Shown: positions 12,001-23,390 of the stretch, one piece after another | Numbering within the stretch: position 1 is the stretch's first letter | Layout: each line of letters begins with the position of its first letter | Assembly: GCA_947650365.1 (NCBI GenBank) | Contig: OX393552.1 | Coordinates: 18,053,851 to 18,117,850 of the forward strand | DNA: 64,000 nt | Direction: 5' to 3' | Source of the DNA: Chamaelirium japonicum | Taxonomy: Eukaryota > Streptophyta > Magnoliopsida > Liliales > Melanthiaceae | The notes under the pieces: generated by a model | What the model was told of the DNA's origin: nothing | Seen by the model: only the letters and a program-made list of their open reading frames with translations | Databases searched by the model: none | Position numbers and translations under genes: made by a program

Positions 12001-14059
12001 CCTGAGGGAGTATGGGATTAACTCCCAGTCAAATGCTCCAAGGATAACACGTCAGAATAAATTCTTCAAGAGAAGGAATCAGACCCTGTTTGACATGATC
12101 TGTAGTATGATGAGTATTACCAAATGTACCACCCACTTTCTGGTGGGGTCGTACCTTAAAATAGTAGTATTATATATGGAATTATCTCTCATCTAAATCA
12201 GTGCCTCAGACCTATAGAAAGCTATGGTCTAAGCGAAAGCTGACACTATAGTGTCTTGAGATATAAGGTTATCCTGCACTTGTGCGAAAGGACAAAAGGG
12301 ATAAGATAGGGATAAAGTTCCAGATATATCTATTTATAGGTTATCCTAAGGAGGCATAAGGTGAACTATTCTATGATCTTGAGGTTTGGAAGGTAATCGT
12401 TTCTATGAATACCATCTATCTAGAACATGATTATATAATAGGACATTAGTTTACCTGTAAGGTAGTTCTTGGGAAACTACTAGGTACTAGCCAAAGAATG
12501 TGCATCCAAAAGTGTAGTGGGAGTAGATGATACAGAAACCAGTATACCGGGTATTATAGAAATGATTCACTTTGTACCACCACCACCTCATCATTGTGGA
12601 AGCATCAGAGTTCCTGATAGATACTATGGAGAAACTTCGATAGTTAATCCAGAGTATCAGGAGGATGATCCCTAGAGCTACGATGAAGTAGTGGGAGCTT
12701 CCGACAGCTCTAGCTGGCAAAAGACCATAGAGGCAAGCCTGCATCAATATCCCTTGGAACGGTCTCGACACTTATTACATTATTGCCCTTTTGGGTATAG
12801 GGGGTGTATAAAAAGAGGATTCAGTGTTCTTATTAAGACTTACGTAGCTAGATTAGTTACAAAGGGAGAAGGGATTGACTATGTCAAGATCTTCTCGTCG
12901 GTAGCTATGCTTAAGTCTATTTCGGATCCTCTTAATCCATCACAGCCCATTATAGTTGGGAGATCTGATAGATGGATGTCAAGACAGTTATTCCCTAATG
13001 AGAATTTGGAAAAGGACATGTGTATGATGCAGCCCCAGGCTTTGTGTCAGTAGGTCAGAAAAATCTGGAGTGTAAGTTGCAAAGGTCCATTCATGGACTA
13101 ATACAAGCATCCAAGAATTAGAATATCTATTTTAGTCATAGAATCCGCTCACACAGATTTGATCAGAATGAGGACAAACCAAGTGGATATAAGAAATGTG
13201 AAATAGGTACAATGGTATACTTAGTACTTTACGTTAACGATATTCTACTGATTAAAAATGACATAGAAATATTATTTACGGTAAAGGTTTGTAGTCATCG
13301 CAATTCGATGTGAAAGACCCTAGTGAGAAGAGTTATGTTATGGGAATCAAAGTAACTCGAGATCACCAGAGCAAGGTTCTCTCGCTGTCACAGGCTACGC
13401 ATGAATATAAGACTCTTGCTAGATTCGATTTACGAGGCAAGATATCTATTACGCAGCAGGAATAATGGGTCGATTTCAATCGAACCGGGTCTAGATCACT
13501 GGGCTGATATGAAGTGAATACTTATAAGTCCTCATCAAACGAGGATTGTGACTTAGCTTACACTTCACAGGTCCTAATATCGAATAGACGCATAGGGTCT
13601 GACTTTTGTGTCAGATGTATGTTCCAAAGAATCGACTTCAAGAATTGTCTTTATCTTGGGATTAGAAATGATAGCTGGTAGAGTGTGAAGCAAGAGTGCA
13701 TCACAGACTCCACCATAATGACTGAGCACGTTATTATATGCGAGGTAGTATTATAGGTGTATGACTCAGGATGTTCTTGGAGAACATGGGACATATCAGA
13801 GGCTCAGTTGTCCGTTGTTGCAACAGAAGAGTGGTAAGCAAGGTCCAAGGAGCCTAGGGACCACCGTAAGGGGAAACTTATCAAGTACAAACTCCACTTT
13901 ATCTGATAGTTTGAGGACAAAATACAAGTAGCGATATTGAGGTAGTATCTATAGACAATGTTGTCAATTCCTTTAGGGAATTCCTGCAAAGACTTTTGGA
14001 CAACATATAGAAGATATAGAGCTCAACACCATTTTTCCTCGTTAGACCTAGTAGGAGAT
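9091..14059 (+). pseudogene. Degenerate copia gag-pol internal region
   Basis: No long frame survives. Reverse transcriptase remnants lie between about 12790 and 13420, in scattered frames: VARLVTKGEGIDYVKIFSSV (normally KARLVAKGF...IDYEETFSPV), then MDVKTVIPNENLEKDM, then CKLQRSIHGLIQAS (normally KLQRSIYGLKQAS), then LVLYVNDILLI, where the catalytic YVDD has become YVND, and then a VKDPSEKSYVMGIKVTRDH stretch. Upstream (9.1-12.7 kb) I found no clear gag, protease or integrase motif. A purine-rich tract (CTAGTAGGAGAT) at 14048-14059 abuts the 3' LTR and fits a polypurine tract. Confidence 0.75.
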
Positions 14060-15209
14060 TGTTGGAATTGGTGAGGTCTACAGCTCGTAAAAACCAATAG
14101 TTTAGCTGTGTATGGTTGATAACTTAGGTTTGCACCTTGATACGTACCTTGGTACATGTTCTGATTATCGAACAGAGAGCCATGGCTATATGGTAATCCA
14201 TTTGAGTGGGAGACTCAATGGACTGGTCTCATATAATCTAAATACGTTTATAGCTCTGACTAGGGTTAGTCGCCCTGTCAAGATAAGCTGTTGGGATGAC
14301 AGAGCGTGGGTGTCTCCACCACAATCATTACTAGGCACAGTGTCTATGGTCGAATAGAACCAACACGGTGTACAAATCGGCGAGCAGATACCGATGCACT
14401 AAGTCATGTTTCTGCTTAGGATAAAATAGTCCTAAACCCTGAGGAACCATATCTGTTGGGTTAACCAGTTTGTGTGGTGCTTTGGTGCACCAATATGTGA
14501 GGGTCCAATTCCATGACCCAAAACCATAATGTACTGGGTTATCCAGCTGGCGTCGTATCAGCGTGCCACTACTGCAGACCATCCATACCTCTAACAGGAG
14601 GTGCGTTCCTTGGTCTGACCTACATTGTATTAAACCCTGGCCAGGTGGTCATCAGTTGGACTGTTGACCAAATCCGATTACTCGGCAGAGTAATCGGAGG
14701 TACGATGTACGTGGTCAATCTAGAAGGAACCGAGTCATATAAGCACTCGATTCTGACGGTAGTCTCCACCGCTCGAGTCACATCATAGCACCAATTGGAG
14801 GGACAACGGGTTTACCATACTAAGCAGAGAGTAGGGGTATGCGAGAGAACATAGTAAGTCCGAACGGATTGGAGTGCAGCCTGCGTCGCACTCTGGGTGG
14901 CTACGCAGGTTAACTCGGACTCAGAGGGTCGATGGTACACTTGGGTAGTGTGTCGATCGAGTCCAAGTTGAAAGCCATGAATCCTGGTCCTTGAAGACTC
15001 TACTTTATCGATATTATGTACGGTCCTTGAACCATCTCCTCGATTTACAGGATGCAGTTAGAGGAAGTAATTAGTCCAACCCTAATAACCCTATGCTCCG
15101 TGTGTGCATTGCACTAGTGCACGGTAAATGCGTAGGTGAGTGTGTGTGCTAGGGGAAATCCCGGAGTAGTACGAAGACACACACAGTCATCTCCTTACCT
15201 TAGTGGGCT
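14060..15209 (+). repeat. 3' LTR, truncated after 1150 bp
   Basis: It begins TGTTGGAATTGGTGAGG and follows the 5' LTR to the shared segment CCTTACCTTAGTGGGCT. After that, unrelated AT-rich sequence starts. The second half of the LTR is missing. Confidence 0.85.
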
Positions 15210-17243
15210 ATCATTTTTTTTCCTGATAATATTCATTCTGTTCTGGAATGTGACTCACTCATTGTTAATTGATGTTCTTAACAATTATGCAATATTTGTT
15301 AAACAACGATATTGATCATTTATAGTAAACTAAATTATTATATTTGTTTTCTCAATTGTGACTTTTTTTTAATTTTATTGCATCATAATAATATGTATGT
15401 CTAATCACTTAGTGGTAAATTACTAATTTTTACCATTGGTTCTCTTTATCAATGATTTAGTACACATTATCTCAACCAACATTTAAAAATCCAATTATTA
15501 TCCTTTTAAATTATATTGTTACTATTATTTGGTTTGAGGTCTTCTAGGCATAATTTACACTAAAAAAAAGTATAAATTCCTTCTATAATGCATTTATAAT
15601 ACCTTACCAATCAACTCATTCCATTTAAAGAAACTAATACAAATAAACACAATTATTAATCATTATTCTTGATTGTTCCTTTTTATCTGATATCATTCAT
15701 TCTACTAAGAAATGTTACTCCATCGAGTTAATTTATAGTCATTTATAATAAACTAAATTGTTATATTTTTTGGAGGAATTACCAAAAAGTCCTTCTTAGA
15801 ATATCAGTTAGAGCTGCATTCCCGACAACCTTTCCATTTGAACTTAGACCCCTGTGGACGAAAATGCCCCTCATATTCTTTGAATTTGGGTATACTGCTA
15901 CTATCCTAAGTCACCGTCGTCGCCAGACCTAACCGAACCATCCATTGTCGATGCTGGACCTAACAGAGATATATCTATATGCCATGGGATGGACCCTAGA
16001 CCTAGAAATCCCAACCTAAATTGAACCCCAGCCATCGTTGTCGCTGCCTCTGTCTCCGCCTTCACCGCTGCTCGCGGCCGCTGTTGAGCGACCAATTTGT
16101 GCTAATTATCATATTATTCTTAAGCATATATTGTGAGTTTGCTACGTAAAACATTCATACTATACGTAAACTGCATGATTATTTTTGCACCACTGCATAG
16201 TAGATTTTCATACGAACACAGTCATATATTGGTTCGCTCTCATAGAACTCATGAATGCAAAGCACAGAACCCAATAGTCTAAATTATCATGTTTATCGAT
16301 AATCACATTTGAATCTGATCAGTGTTATTTCATGTCTGATATCATTTTCAAGGATTTTGTCTGGATCTTGACATGCACAATTACAATGAAGCAAGACTAC
16401 GGAGTGGATATTATCTTAATTGGCTTTGGAATAGACGGAGGTTGTGTACTGTGACAAGAGAATCGACGAAAAATGAATAAGCTAACGACAAATCGGAGAA
16501 GAAGGATTCCGATCTACATGGTTTGATTGGAAGATCGAATACTACACGAATACAATTGGAACGATGTGGATGAGTTGACGAGTTCAGATGGTTCGAATGG
16601 TGCAACCTAGATGACCTCTTTTTCTTCGATAGCATCAATTCCTTTCCATTTCCTTCTTTTATTTTCCATTCTACATACATGCTCGTTCTAACTAAATCCA
16701 AAACCCATTGCAGCCGTGCATTATCTTTGGTCCCTTAGCATCGCATCCGAGTCCCTCTCGGACCCAAATTAACCGACGCACCACTCAAGCAATTTGATGT
16801 AATACTGTGAGCAGGATTTGTAGACCATGTAGCTCCTGAATATCCCAATGTGCAGCCCTCGATCACCAAATCCATACACATTCAAGGCCCTTTAATTCCA
16901 TCCGACCCGATCGTTGCCGTCCATGCTCTTAAACATACCCAACCGATCTCCTATCAAATCTGAAACTTAACCTAAACATAATCACAACCGTAGCATTGCA
17001 CCTGACTCGACCTAACCTACCCATTCAACCCGACCCCAACCTTACACGTATTCAGGTCGCACAACCTGAATACGATCTATCTCATGCATGATCGTGGTCG
17101 TCCATATATAGGATGATCGCATCAAAGAATAGATAGACTCATTTCTCATGCATGAGTATAGACATGCATGCATGCATGCATCACAACCATTTAAAATTCC
17201 CTTCTCAAACAACATCACAACCATCCGTTTCAAGAAAAAAATA
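15210..17243. other. AT-rich intergenic DNA with a weak internal duplication
   Basis: Segments near 15216-15345 and 15685-15765 resemble each other (CTGATA..TCATTC, then TTTATARTAAACTAAATT), and the 15350-15470 part also resembles 20405-20560. These suggest an old AT-rich repeat. From 15780 to 17243 no gene, RNA or element end is recognised. The short minus-strand frames here have no recognisable similarity. Confidence 0.4.
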
Positions 17244-17251
17244 CCCACAAC

Positions 17252-17854
17252 TAGGGGTGTGCATCGGTTCGAAACCGACCTATTTAGGCAAAACCCAAAC
17301 CGATCCAACCTAGGTCGGTTTTGAGAATTTGCAATCCGATCCAAACCGATTGAGACTGGAATCCAATCCAATCCAATCCAATTAAAGTCGGTTTGGATTG
17401 GATTGGATGATCGGTTTGGGCTTTGGCCCATATGCTTACTAGTTTTTTATTTATTTATTTGGACATAGTTTCAACTTTAAAATGATTATTTTAAAAATTA
17501 TAAAATGATACTACATTACTTACCAAAATACCAAGTTATCAACAACAATACCATTATGTCCACAATATTCATATCCATTAAATATTAAAAACTACAAAGT
17601 ACAGTTTTAACAATTAAACAAAAGTTCACAACAGTTACCACTAAATTAATAAATTATAAACCGGAGTCCGGTTCGGTTCGGTTCGGTTTAGGTCGGTTTT
17701 TAATTGATAAATCCGATAACCGATCCAATCATATCGGTTTTGAGAAATCCTGATCCAATCCGATCCATCGAGTGTGTCGAAACCGATCAAATTCGATCGG
17801 TTTGGTTCGGTTCGGTCGGTTTGGTCGGTTTGGTTTGGATCCTGCACACCCCTA
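17252..17854. mobile_element. Non-autonomous hAT element, 603 bp, perfect 8-bp target duplication
   Basis: The ends are TAGGGGTGTGCA and TGCACACCCCTA, an exact 12-bp inverted pair. CCCACAAC stands at 17244-17251 and again at 17855-17862, a perfect 8-bp duplication. Both flanks carry many copies of the subterminal motif CGGTTTGG / GGTTCGGTTCGG and complements (CCGATCC, AAACCGA). The core is AT-rich without transposase. The element at 32673-33217 is a second copy. Confidence 0.92.
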
Positions 17855-17862
17855 CCCACAAC

Positions 17863-20212
17863 CCAGCTATGCATGCATCGCAGTCGTCCGAAACAATAAA
17901 CCCGAGATCACAACCATCTGAACATAAAGTACCCATGTACAGCATGCAACTGTTCCTTTCTCCACGCAACTAATCGCAGCCGTCCGCAGCCGTCTGCAGC
18001 TTATCAGATCACAGCCGTATGTACGTGCACCCAAGCCTACCCGATATCCCCTTTCTCTCTCTAAAAACTGCGATCAGCCCCCCTTTATCTCCTCTCTTTA
18101 ACCGCCCAGATTTCTCTCTAAACCGAGATCCCTTCTTTCATCTCTCTTGATCTCTTTCTCTCTCTAACCCGGCTTCCGAGATCCCATCTCTCTTTCAACC
18201 GAATCTCCTATTTTTCTTCCGATCCACACAACATCACAGCCGTCCCTTTTAACCCCAACCGACCAGATCCCAAGCCGTTTCTCTCTCTTCGATCTTTAAA
18301 AACCTGCATGCAGCCATCATGCATCCGATCAGAGCCTAGCTCTCTCTATCCCATCTCATCTCTCATTCTGCTTTACTCTCTTTCCATATCTTTCTCTTTC
18401 TAAATCTCTCCAGATCTTACCCTCTCTCTATCAAGTGGCGTGTGGCGGAGCCAGAATTTTACTCTAGTGGGGGCAAGAAAATTTAAAACCTTAAAAGTTA
18501 CCTCTTTTCATGATATTGCAAGCGTGGGTAGAACTTAACAGGCTATTGTTTTAAGGGACACTGGATGCAGTCAAACAGAGGGAATCGATGCTCAGGAGTC
18601 AGTCTAGCAAAGTAGCAGACCGTGTGGTGCACTGGTGTAACCCCTGCGAGGCTGCGACTTGTGAGCAGCAAACACTTCAAGGTCGTCGTCGAGGTTGGTT
18701 ACTGGAGTTGATTATTTTTTTTTTTTTCTTCAGATGCACTAATTGTATTTGGCGGCTATTCGTGGATTCAGATTTTAGTGGGGTGGGGTTCCATAGGGAT
18801 GGACTGACACATGCCTCTAAGGGGTATAAAATTTAGATAAATTACACTTTGCCCCCTAAAGTTTAGGTAAAAAAAACTTAACCCCTCTATAGTTAAAAAA
18901 AGTACATTTTTCACCCTTCAAATCAATTTTTGATCAGATAAACATTACCATATGAGGTTTTTTTTTTTGGGAGTGGTACAACACCAAATGAGTGCTACCA
19001 AATGAGGAAATTAAGTAGTTGACAAAAGGGATAATGTGTTAATATTTCAAACTTTGGGAAGCGATTTGGAAAAAAATTAACTATAAGGGGGTTAAATGTT
19101 TTTTGAGCAAAACTTTAGGGGGGGGCAAAGGGAAATTGGCCTTTTAACATTTCAAATCCAGTGGGGGCAGCAGCTGCCCCCACTGGGCCTTAGTTGGCTC
19201 CGCCTCTGTCTCTATCTCGTTCTCTTTCCTTCTATCAACCAAACCAAACTTCTCTCTATCTCTTTAAACCGTGCAACCTTTCCTCCTCTCTATATAAAAA
19301 AAAGACCCAAAGAGAGGGGAGGGGGGACCCCGAACTTCTTCCACTATCTTCATCATCACAAGGAGGCCTCTACCATCTTTCACCTAAACTCCATCTCTCA
19401 TCTACCACCATCCACGTACCATCTTCTCCGATCGTGCCAAGCACCATAATCGAAGCCGCACACCACCACAGTCGCCGAATTCGTCATCCTTCAAAAAAGA
19501 AGCATCGTCATCAACGCTCGCATGACCATGCGAGGCTAAATCCCTGTTCTAAGACCTAGATGAAGCCTTGTAGTCGTATCTGAACTATGCTCTTATGTAA
19601 TTTTCATATTTAGTTCGTTTAATGAAAAAATTGGTGATATTCTCCTATTTCTCATAAGTTAGATTTACTCCACATTATTATCAAGGTTTTACAGAAGTTT
19701 ATTGCATAGTTTTATTCTCTGTCATTACGAGTAGTTTTACGAGGAATTATTATATAGTCTTAGCTTCTGTTATTTCTTCGGATTTTACAGAGAATTATTT
19801 CATACTTATTCCGTTGAAGTAAGAAAGACATTAGTTTATCATAATTGTGCTCTTAATTTATTGAATACCTTCCGCAGAGATAGATTGACTTCGAATCTCC
19901 GTGAGTATCGTGGAAATAATATAAAAGTATAGTTTAGATCGCTACATGCACGGATTCTAGAGCTTAGAATCTCTCTCCATATTGATTCCAACCTCAATCT
20001 TAATTAGCTTTTAGTTTTGCTTTCAGTATTTCCTTTCACAAATCAACTTAAAAAAATCAATCATCATATTAAACTATAATATAAAATTAATTAACTTTAA
20101 TTTTTCTTTAATTAGTTTTCAATCAAGTCTCTGTGGGATCGACCCGTATTTGTCACTGTCTATCAAATAGATGTCGTGCACTTGCTGTATAACAATTTAG
20201 AATCACAACAGC
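17863..20212 (+). repeat. Possible Ty3/gypsy LTR (Tat/Athila-like tail), interrupted by a TIR element
   Basis: Near 20120-20185 the sequence contains CTCTGTGGGATCGACCCG followed by CGTGCACTTGC. In my knowledge of plant repeats this pair is usual near the 3' end of Tat/Athila-type gypsy LTRs. CT-rich sequence on the two sides of the insertion at 18444-19204 looks continuous. The LTR start is not defined, and no gypsy internal region follows 20212, so it would be a solo or truncated LTR. The two 117-121-codon frames at 19096-19559 are low-complexity and not called. Confidence 0.4.
18444..19204. mobile_element. TIR element bounded by GGCGGAGCCA, with a nested inverted-repeat element
   Basis: The left end is GGCGGAGCCA and the right end is TGGCTCCGCC. 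Next to each lies a GTGGGGGCA-type motif. Inside, about 18838-19140 is bounded by a second inverted pair (ATTACACTTTGCCCCCTAAA on the left, its near-complement TTTAGGGGGGGGCAAAGGGA on the right), probably another insertion. I could not see a convincing target duplication for the outer element, so its superfamily is open. Confidence 0.6.
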
Positions 20213-22262
20213 CACCTCCGCCATTCCACCATGGCTGATCAGAGAGAGGAGATCGAGGGTGGTCTCGGGATTAAAAAAAATATAGGGGTTTATCCTATTG
20301 TTGGATTGGTTAGAGGAGTTGGAGCTCAAATAAAAACCTTCACTGGGTTTATCCTAATATTGGGTTTCCTAGAGGGGTCATAGGCTAATAACCCCTAGTT
20401 TTTTTTTTCTCAATTATGACTCTATTTTGTATTGCATCATGATTGAATGAATAATTAACTAATCACGCAGCCATCAATTAATCACTTAAAGTCACAATTT
20501 AGAGTCATAATTAATCATATTTTTCAATGATTCTCTTTGGCATTAATTACTTATTGATTTTACATAAGAAAGTTAAATGAAACAATACAAAATGTAAAGT
20601 GAAATCACCTATAGTCCGACACTTGGTAGTGAGACAGAGGTGAAACCGATAGCAGTAGACCGGAGTACGAAGTTATAACACTCCAATTTTCACTACTACT
20701 AATCTAGTTTCCAGTTTCTCAAAATTCAAGATCGAATCGAATCAGGGATACAAGTGGTGTAGTCGGCAAAAAACGTCTGAATTTAGTTGTAGAAATAATC
20801 AAGTTCGAACTCCACTAACTTTCTATTACATACGAGCTAGACTAATAGATATACGGGAAAAATCTAACACTTCTTGCACACCTCTCGAGCAATATCACAA
20901 ATCAGAATACGAGGCAATACTAGTTGCAAGAAAAACACATATAAGGCTTGTAATAACAATTAAATTATATCACACAATGATCTAATGGGAAACTCTTCAC
21001 AGGTAAACCTCGTCAACAAGCCTGGAATTGTGAGAGCAATTAATAAAAAAAAAAAAAAAAAAAATCCAGTAACAGACTTGGTTGCATGACTCACAGGCAT
21101 ACTAGGAGTATACACTCCACACATCGCTGACTGTCGTGCTCCTTCCAACTCCTCAAGCTCCCTATTTGGTCATCTTTCGTACATTAGTTCTCCAACATGT
21201 ATGGTCTGGATGCTCACCGGTGACGCTGCACAGACTCCATTGATTTGCTCGAGCGGATACACCGAAAAAGTTAGCCTTAGCAAAAGCTAGAACGCAGCAA
21301 ATGTAAGGGATATCTTCACTGTCTATACCGATTAGTGGACCTCAAAGGATATTATATTGGTTTCCCCGAATACCTGACAAGAGGAATTACGGCTTGTGGA
21401 TAGCTTCACACTAATCCAACCCACCAAACTCTCGCTCACATAAGAGCACTCAATCACTGGGATATAGGGTAAAAGAAAGTTCAAGCGTAAAATCGGAGAG
21501 GAAAGGACTCTACCTACCAAAGATGTCGACGAAAACAAGACAAAACCTCGAAGAGAATCTAATACGATTTGATCGCTAAAATCAAGAATCCTTTGAGAAA
21601 TTTTTTCCCAATCGTAGGAGCAAGCTTCGGCAAACAATCGAGGGGAGATCGGGAGAGAATTCGATAGATTTTGACGAGTGGTTCTACTCCAATCTCACAA
21701 ACTCTATCTCAAAATGCCCATATTCAACAAGAAAGAGCTAGAGAGAAGGCTCCACAAGAGCCTCCAATTGCTATATATACCTTAGATCGGTCCATGTACA
21801 ACTACACCATCGGATCACAATCTAATGGCTGAAAATAGGTTGACAAAGACGTCAACCCAAATCTGTGCATGGGACGTCCGAACCGTTGTCCTGATTGGCT
21901 ATTAGACGTCTGAAAAAGCGGTCCAGACAGTTGTCCAGGCCTCTTAAGTCCCATTCGGACAACGGTCCGAACGCCTTAAAACCCGTCCAGATAACCACCC
22001 TGACGTCCTCATAAAAATTCCCACTAAAAACAAAATTGAGCATAATTTTAATTATCTTCTAAATAAACAAAAATATATCAAGAGAGAATGGTTCAATAAA
22101 CTAATACGGGTACCGTTAGAAACATATACATGGTTTTTTAATTAAGCATTTTATTGTTTATAATTTGCATAATTAGTAAAAATTGGATGTCTTCTAATTA
22201 CACATTATATAATTATGAATTATAAATACACACTAATAAAATTTCTTATACGTGGTGTGTCT
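20213..22262. other. Intergenic, unassigned; possible minus-strand LTR debris
   Basis: The first 370 bases are AT-rich and resemble 15350-15470. The rest has a short A tract (21047-21064) and a CTATATATACC stretch (21770-21780) that could be a TATA box of a minus-strand LTR. No termini, primer-binding site or coding domain was found. Confidence 0.35.
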
Positions 22263-22352
22263 ACAACACCCTTACTATTTCAGATTTGGGTCTAAAAAGA
22301 TTGAGCCACAACACCCTTATTATTTTGGATTTGGGCCTAAAAAGGTTGAGCT
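22263..22352. repeat. 45-bp tandem duplication
   Basis: Units start at 22263 and 22308, each beginning ACAACACCCTTA and ending GATTGAGCC / GGTTGAGCT. About six substitutions separate them. Confidence 0.85.
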
Positions 22353-22544
22353 TAACACAGCCCAAACTTAGCCCGAACTCAAGTTCGTGCTTGAAATCAT
22401 ATCCAAGCTCACGTAAAGCTCGAGCAAAATTTTTGGGCTGAACAAGTGGGTATTGGGCTAGCCCAGCGCAGTTGACAATCCTACTTTAAGACAAAACCCC
22501 AATTGGATAGAAAAGGAAAATGAAGAGGATGAGAAGGAAATTAC

Positions 22545-23018
22545 GGTCTGCAAGTCCTCCCTCTTGAGCCAGACGTCCACGCCCAGCCTTTGCGACAGCC
22601 GTGGCGCCTGCTGCAGCGGTGACTCAATCGCGACGTCATAGACCCTCGAGGCGAGAATGTTGGTCAGGTACACCATCGTGTCTGGCACCTCGTCTCCGCC
22701 CCCCTCGCTGCTCAGCGGCCGAGTCTTCTCAGAGATGCCCCCGAGACAGCCGCTCTCATACTGCAACGAATCAGCAGAAACCATCCTCAAAGGGAGGGCA
22801 GGGGGAGCGGAGGCGGCGGGGGTGGCCATCTCCCTCATAGAGGAAATGGCTATCGGGGAGGCGGGAGAGGAGGTGATAGCGGCCAATATCGGGCCTCTGC
22901 GGCCTGTGGAAGTGGGCCGCACGTGCTGGGGATCGTGGAAGGGGTAGGTGGCCGACGGCGCGCACGTGGGAAGTGGCGGCAGTATGTGCGAAGCACGAGC
23001 GAGCGCGACGGACTCCAT
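22545..23018 (-). pseudogene. Second copy of threonine deaminase exon 1 (no later exons)
   Basis: The frame runs from an ATG at 23018 to the same GTAATT donor site as the 2.4-kb gene and is exactly 158 codons, with no stop. Shared blocks include [12 protein letters not shown]-type (here [12 protein letters not shown]), [22 protein letters not shown] and LKREDLQ. Differences cluster in the transit-peptide region. Resemblance continues about 65 bases into intron 1 (to about 22480) and stops. I found no exon 2 or 3 in the following 7 kb. It could make at most a short transit-peptide-bearing fragment, so I call it a truncated duplicate. The intact frame suggests the copy is young or was under selection for part of its life. 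Confidence 0.85.
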
Positions 23019-23053
23019 ATAGGGTTTGGGTGGCGGGTTGTGCCGGGCAATTT

Positions 23054-23089
23054 GGGGGGGGGGGGGGGGGGGGGAGGGGGGGGGAGGGG
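23054..23089. repeat. G-rich run in the 5' leader of the exon-1 copy
   Basis: An almost pure G run (C on the sense strand) interrupted by two A lies between the start codon and the TATA box of the copy. The gene at 3.7 kb lacks it, having GTGGTGCGACCGCGAAAAGG instead. G runs of this size often vary in length and are prone to assembly error. Confidence 0.9.
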
Positions 23090-23120
23090 TTGCACAAGGT
23101 GGGTGGCATCAATTCTGTTA

Positions 23121-23128
23121 TATTTATA
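23121..23128 (-). promoter_or_regulatory. TATA box of the exon-1 copy
   Basis: TATAAATA on the minus strand, in the same context (GTTATATTTATAGTGAG versus GTTCTATTTATAGTGAG) as the gene at 3.7 kb. Similarity to the gene ends about six bases beyond it. Confidence 0.65.
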
Positions 23129-23135
23129 GTGAGCA

Positions 23136-23215
23136 ACGGGATCCGTCTGACTTCCGTATTGATAGGCTCGGCCGAACGGGATCCGTCTGAGTTCAGTATT
23201 GATAGGCTCGGCCGA
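23136..23215. repeat. 40-bp tandem duplication next to the TATA box
   Basis: Two 40-bp units start ACGGGATCCGTCTGA and end GGCTCGGCCGA. They differ at two positions (CTTCCG / GTTCAG), and a third start (ACGGGATC) follows. The repeat lies exactly where similarity with the functional promoter ends. Confidence 0.95.
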
Positions 23216-23390
23216 ACGGGATCAGCCGTGTACGCCAGGCACCCCGGACGAGTGAGTCCCACTCGCTGTGGCACAACACCCTGGGCAACACTAATGCCAT
23301 TGTTTGATTTTTTTTTTTTTTAAATTAGTTTTGTTTCGTTTATTATTTTAAAATATATGTACATGGAAATACAGTCCAAAAATGGGGATG
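23216..23390. repeat. Upstream block shared with 6030-6215
   Basis: It follows the 40-bp repeats and matches the 6.0-6.2 kb block in order and spacing (CACCCCGGACGA, ACACTAATGCCATTG, TTAGTTTTGTTTCGTTTATT, ATACAGTCCAAAA). Together with the exon-1 match it shows that one duplicated segment covered promoter and upstream sequence. Confidence 0.75.

Larger units (their letters stand above)
6782..15209 (+). mobile_element. Ty1/copia LTR retrotransposon with long LTRs, decayed and 3'-truncated
   Basis: A 5' LTR (6782-9074), a primer-binding site, a degraded internal region with copia reverse transcriptase remnants, and a partial 3' LTR (14060-15209) lie in the expected order. LTR termini are TGTTGGAA and TTCCAACA. 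The two LTRs are clearly alike but differ at many positions over their first 1.15 kb, so the insertion is old. The element breaks at 15209, so no target duplication can be checked. Confidence 0.85.

Noticed and set aside
19096-19559. 117- and 121-codon frames rich in Ser, Leu and His
   Set aside because: Low-complexity CT-rich sequence in a probable LTR leader, open in two frames, without recognised similarity.
22601-23323. Several overlapping plus- and minus-strand frames around the exon-1 copy
   Set aside because: They are other frames of the GC-rich duplicate exon or of the G run. Only the minus-strand 158-codon frame matches a known protein.
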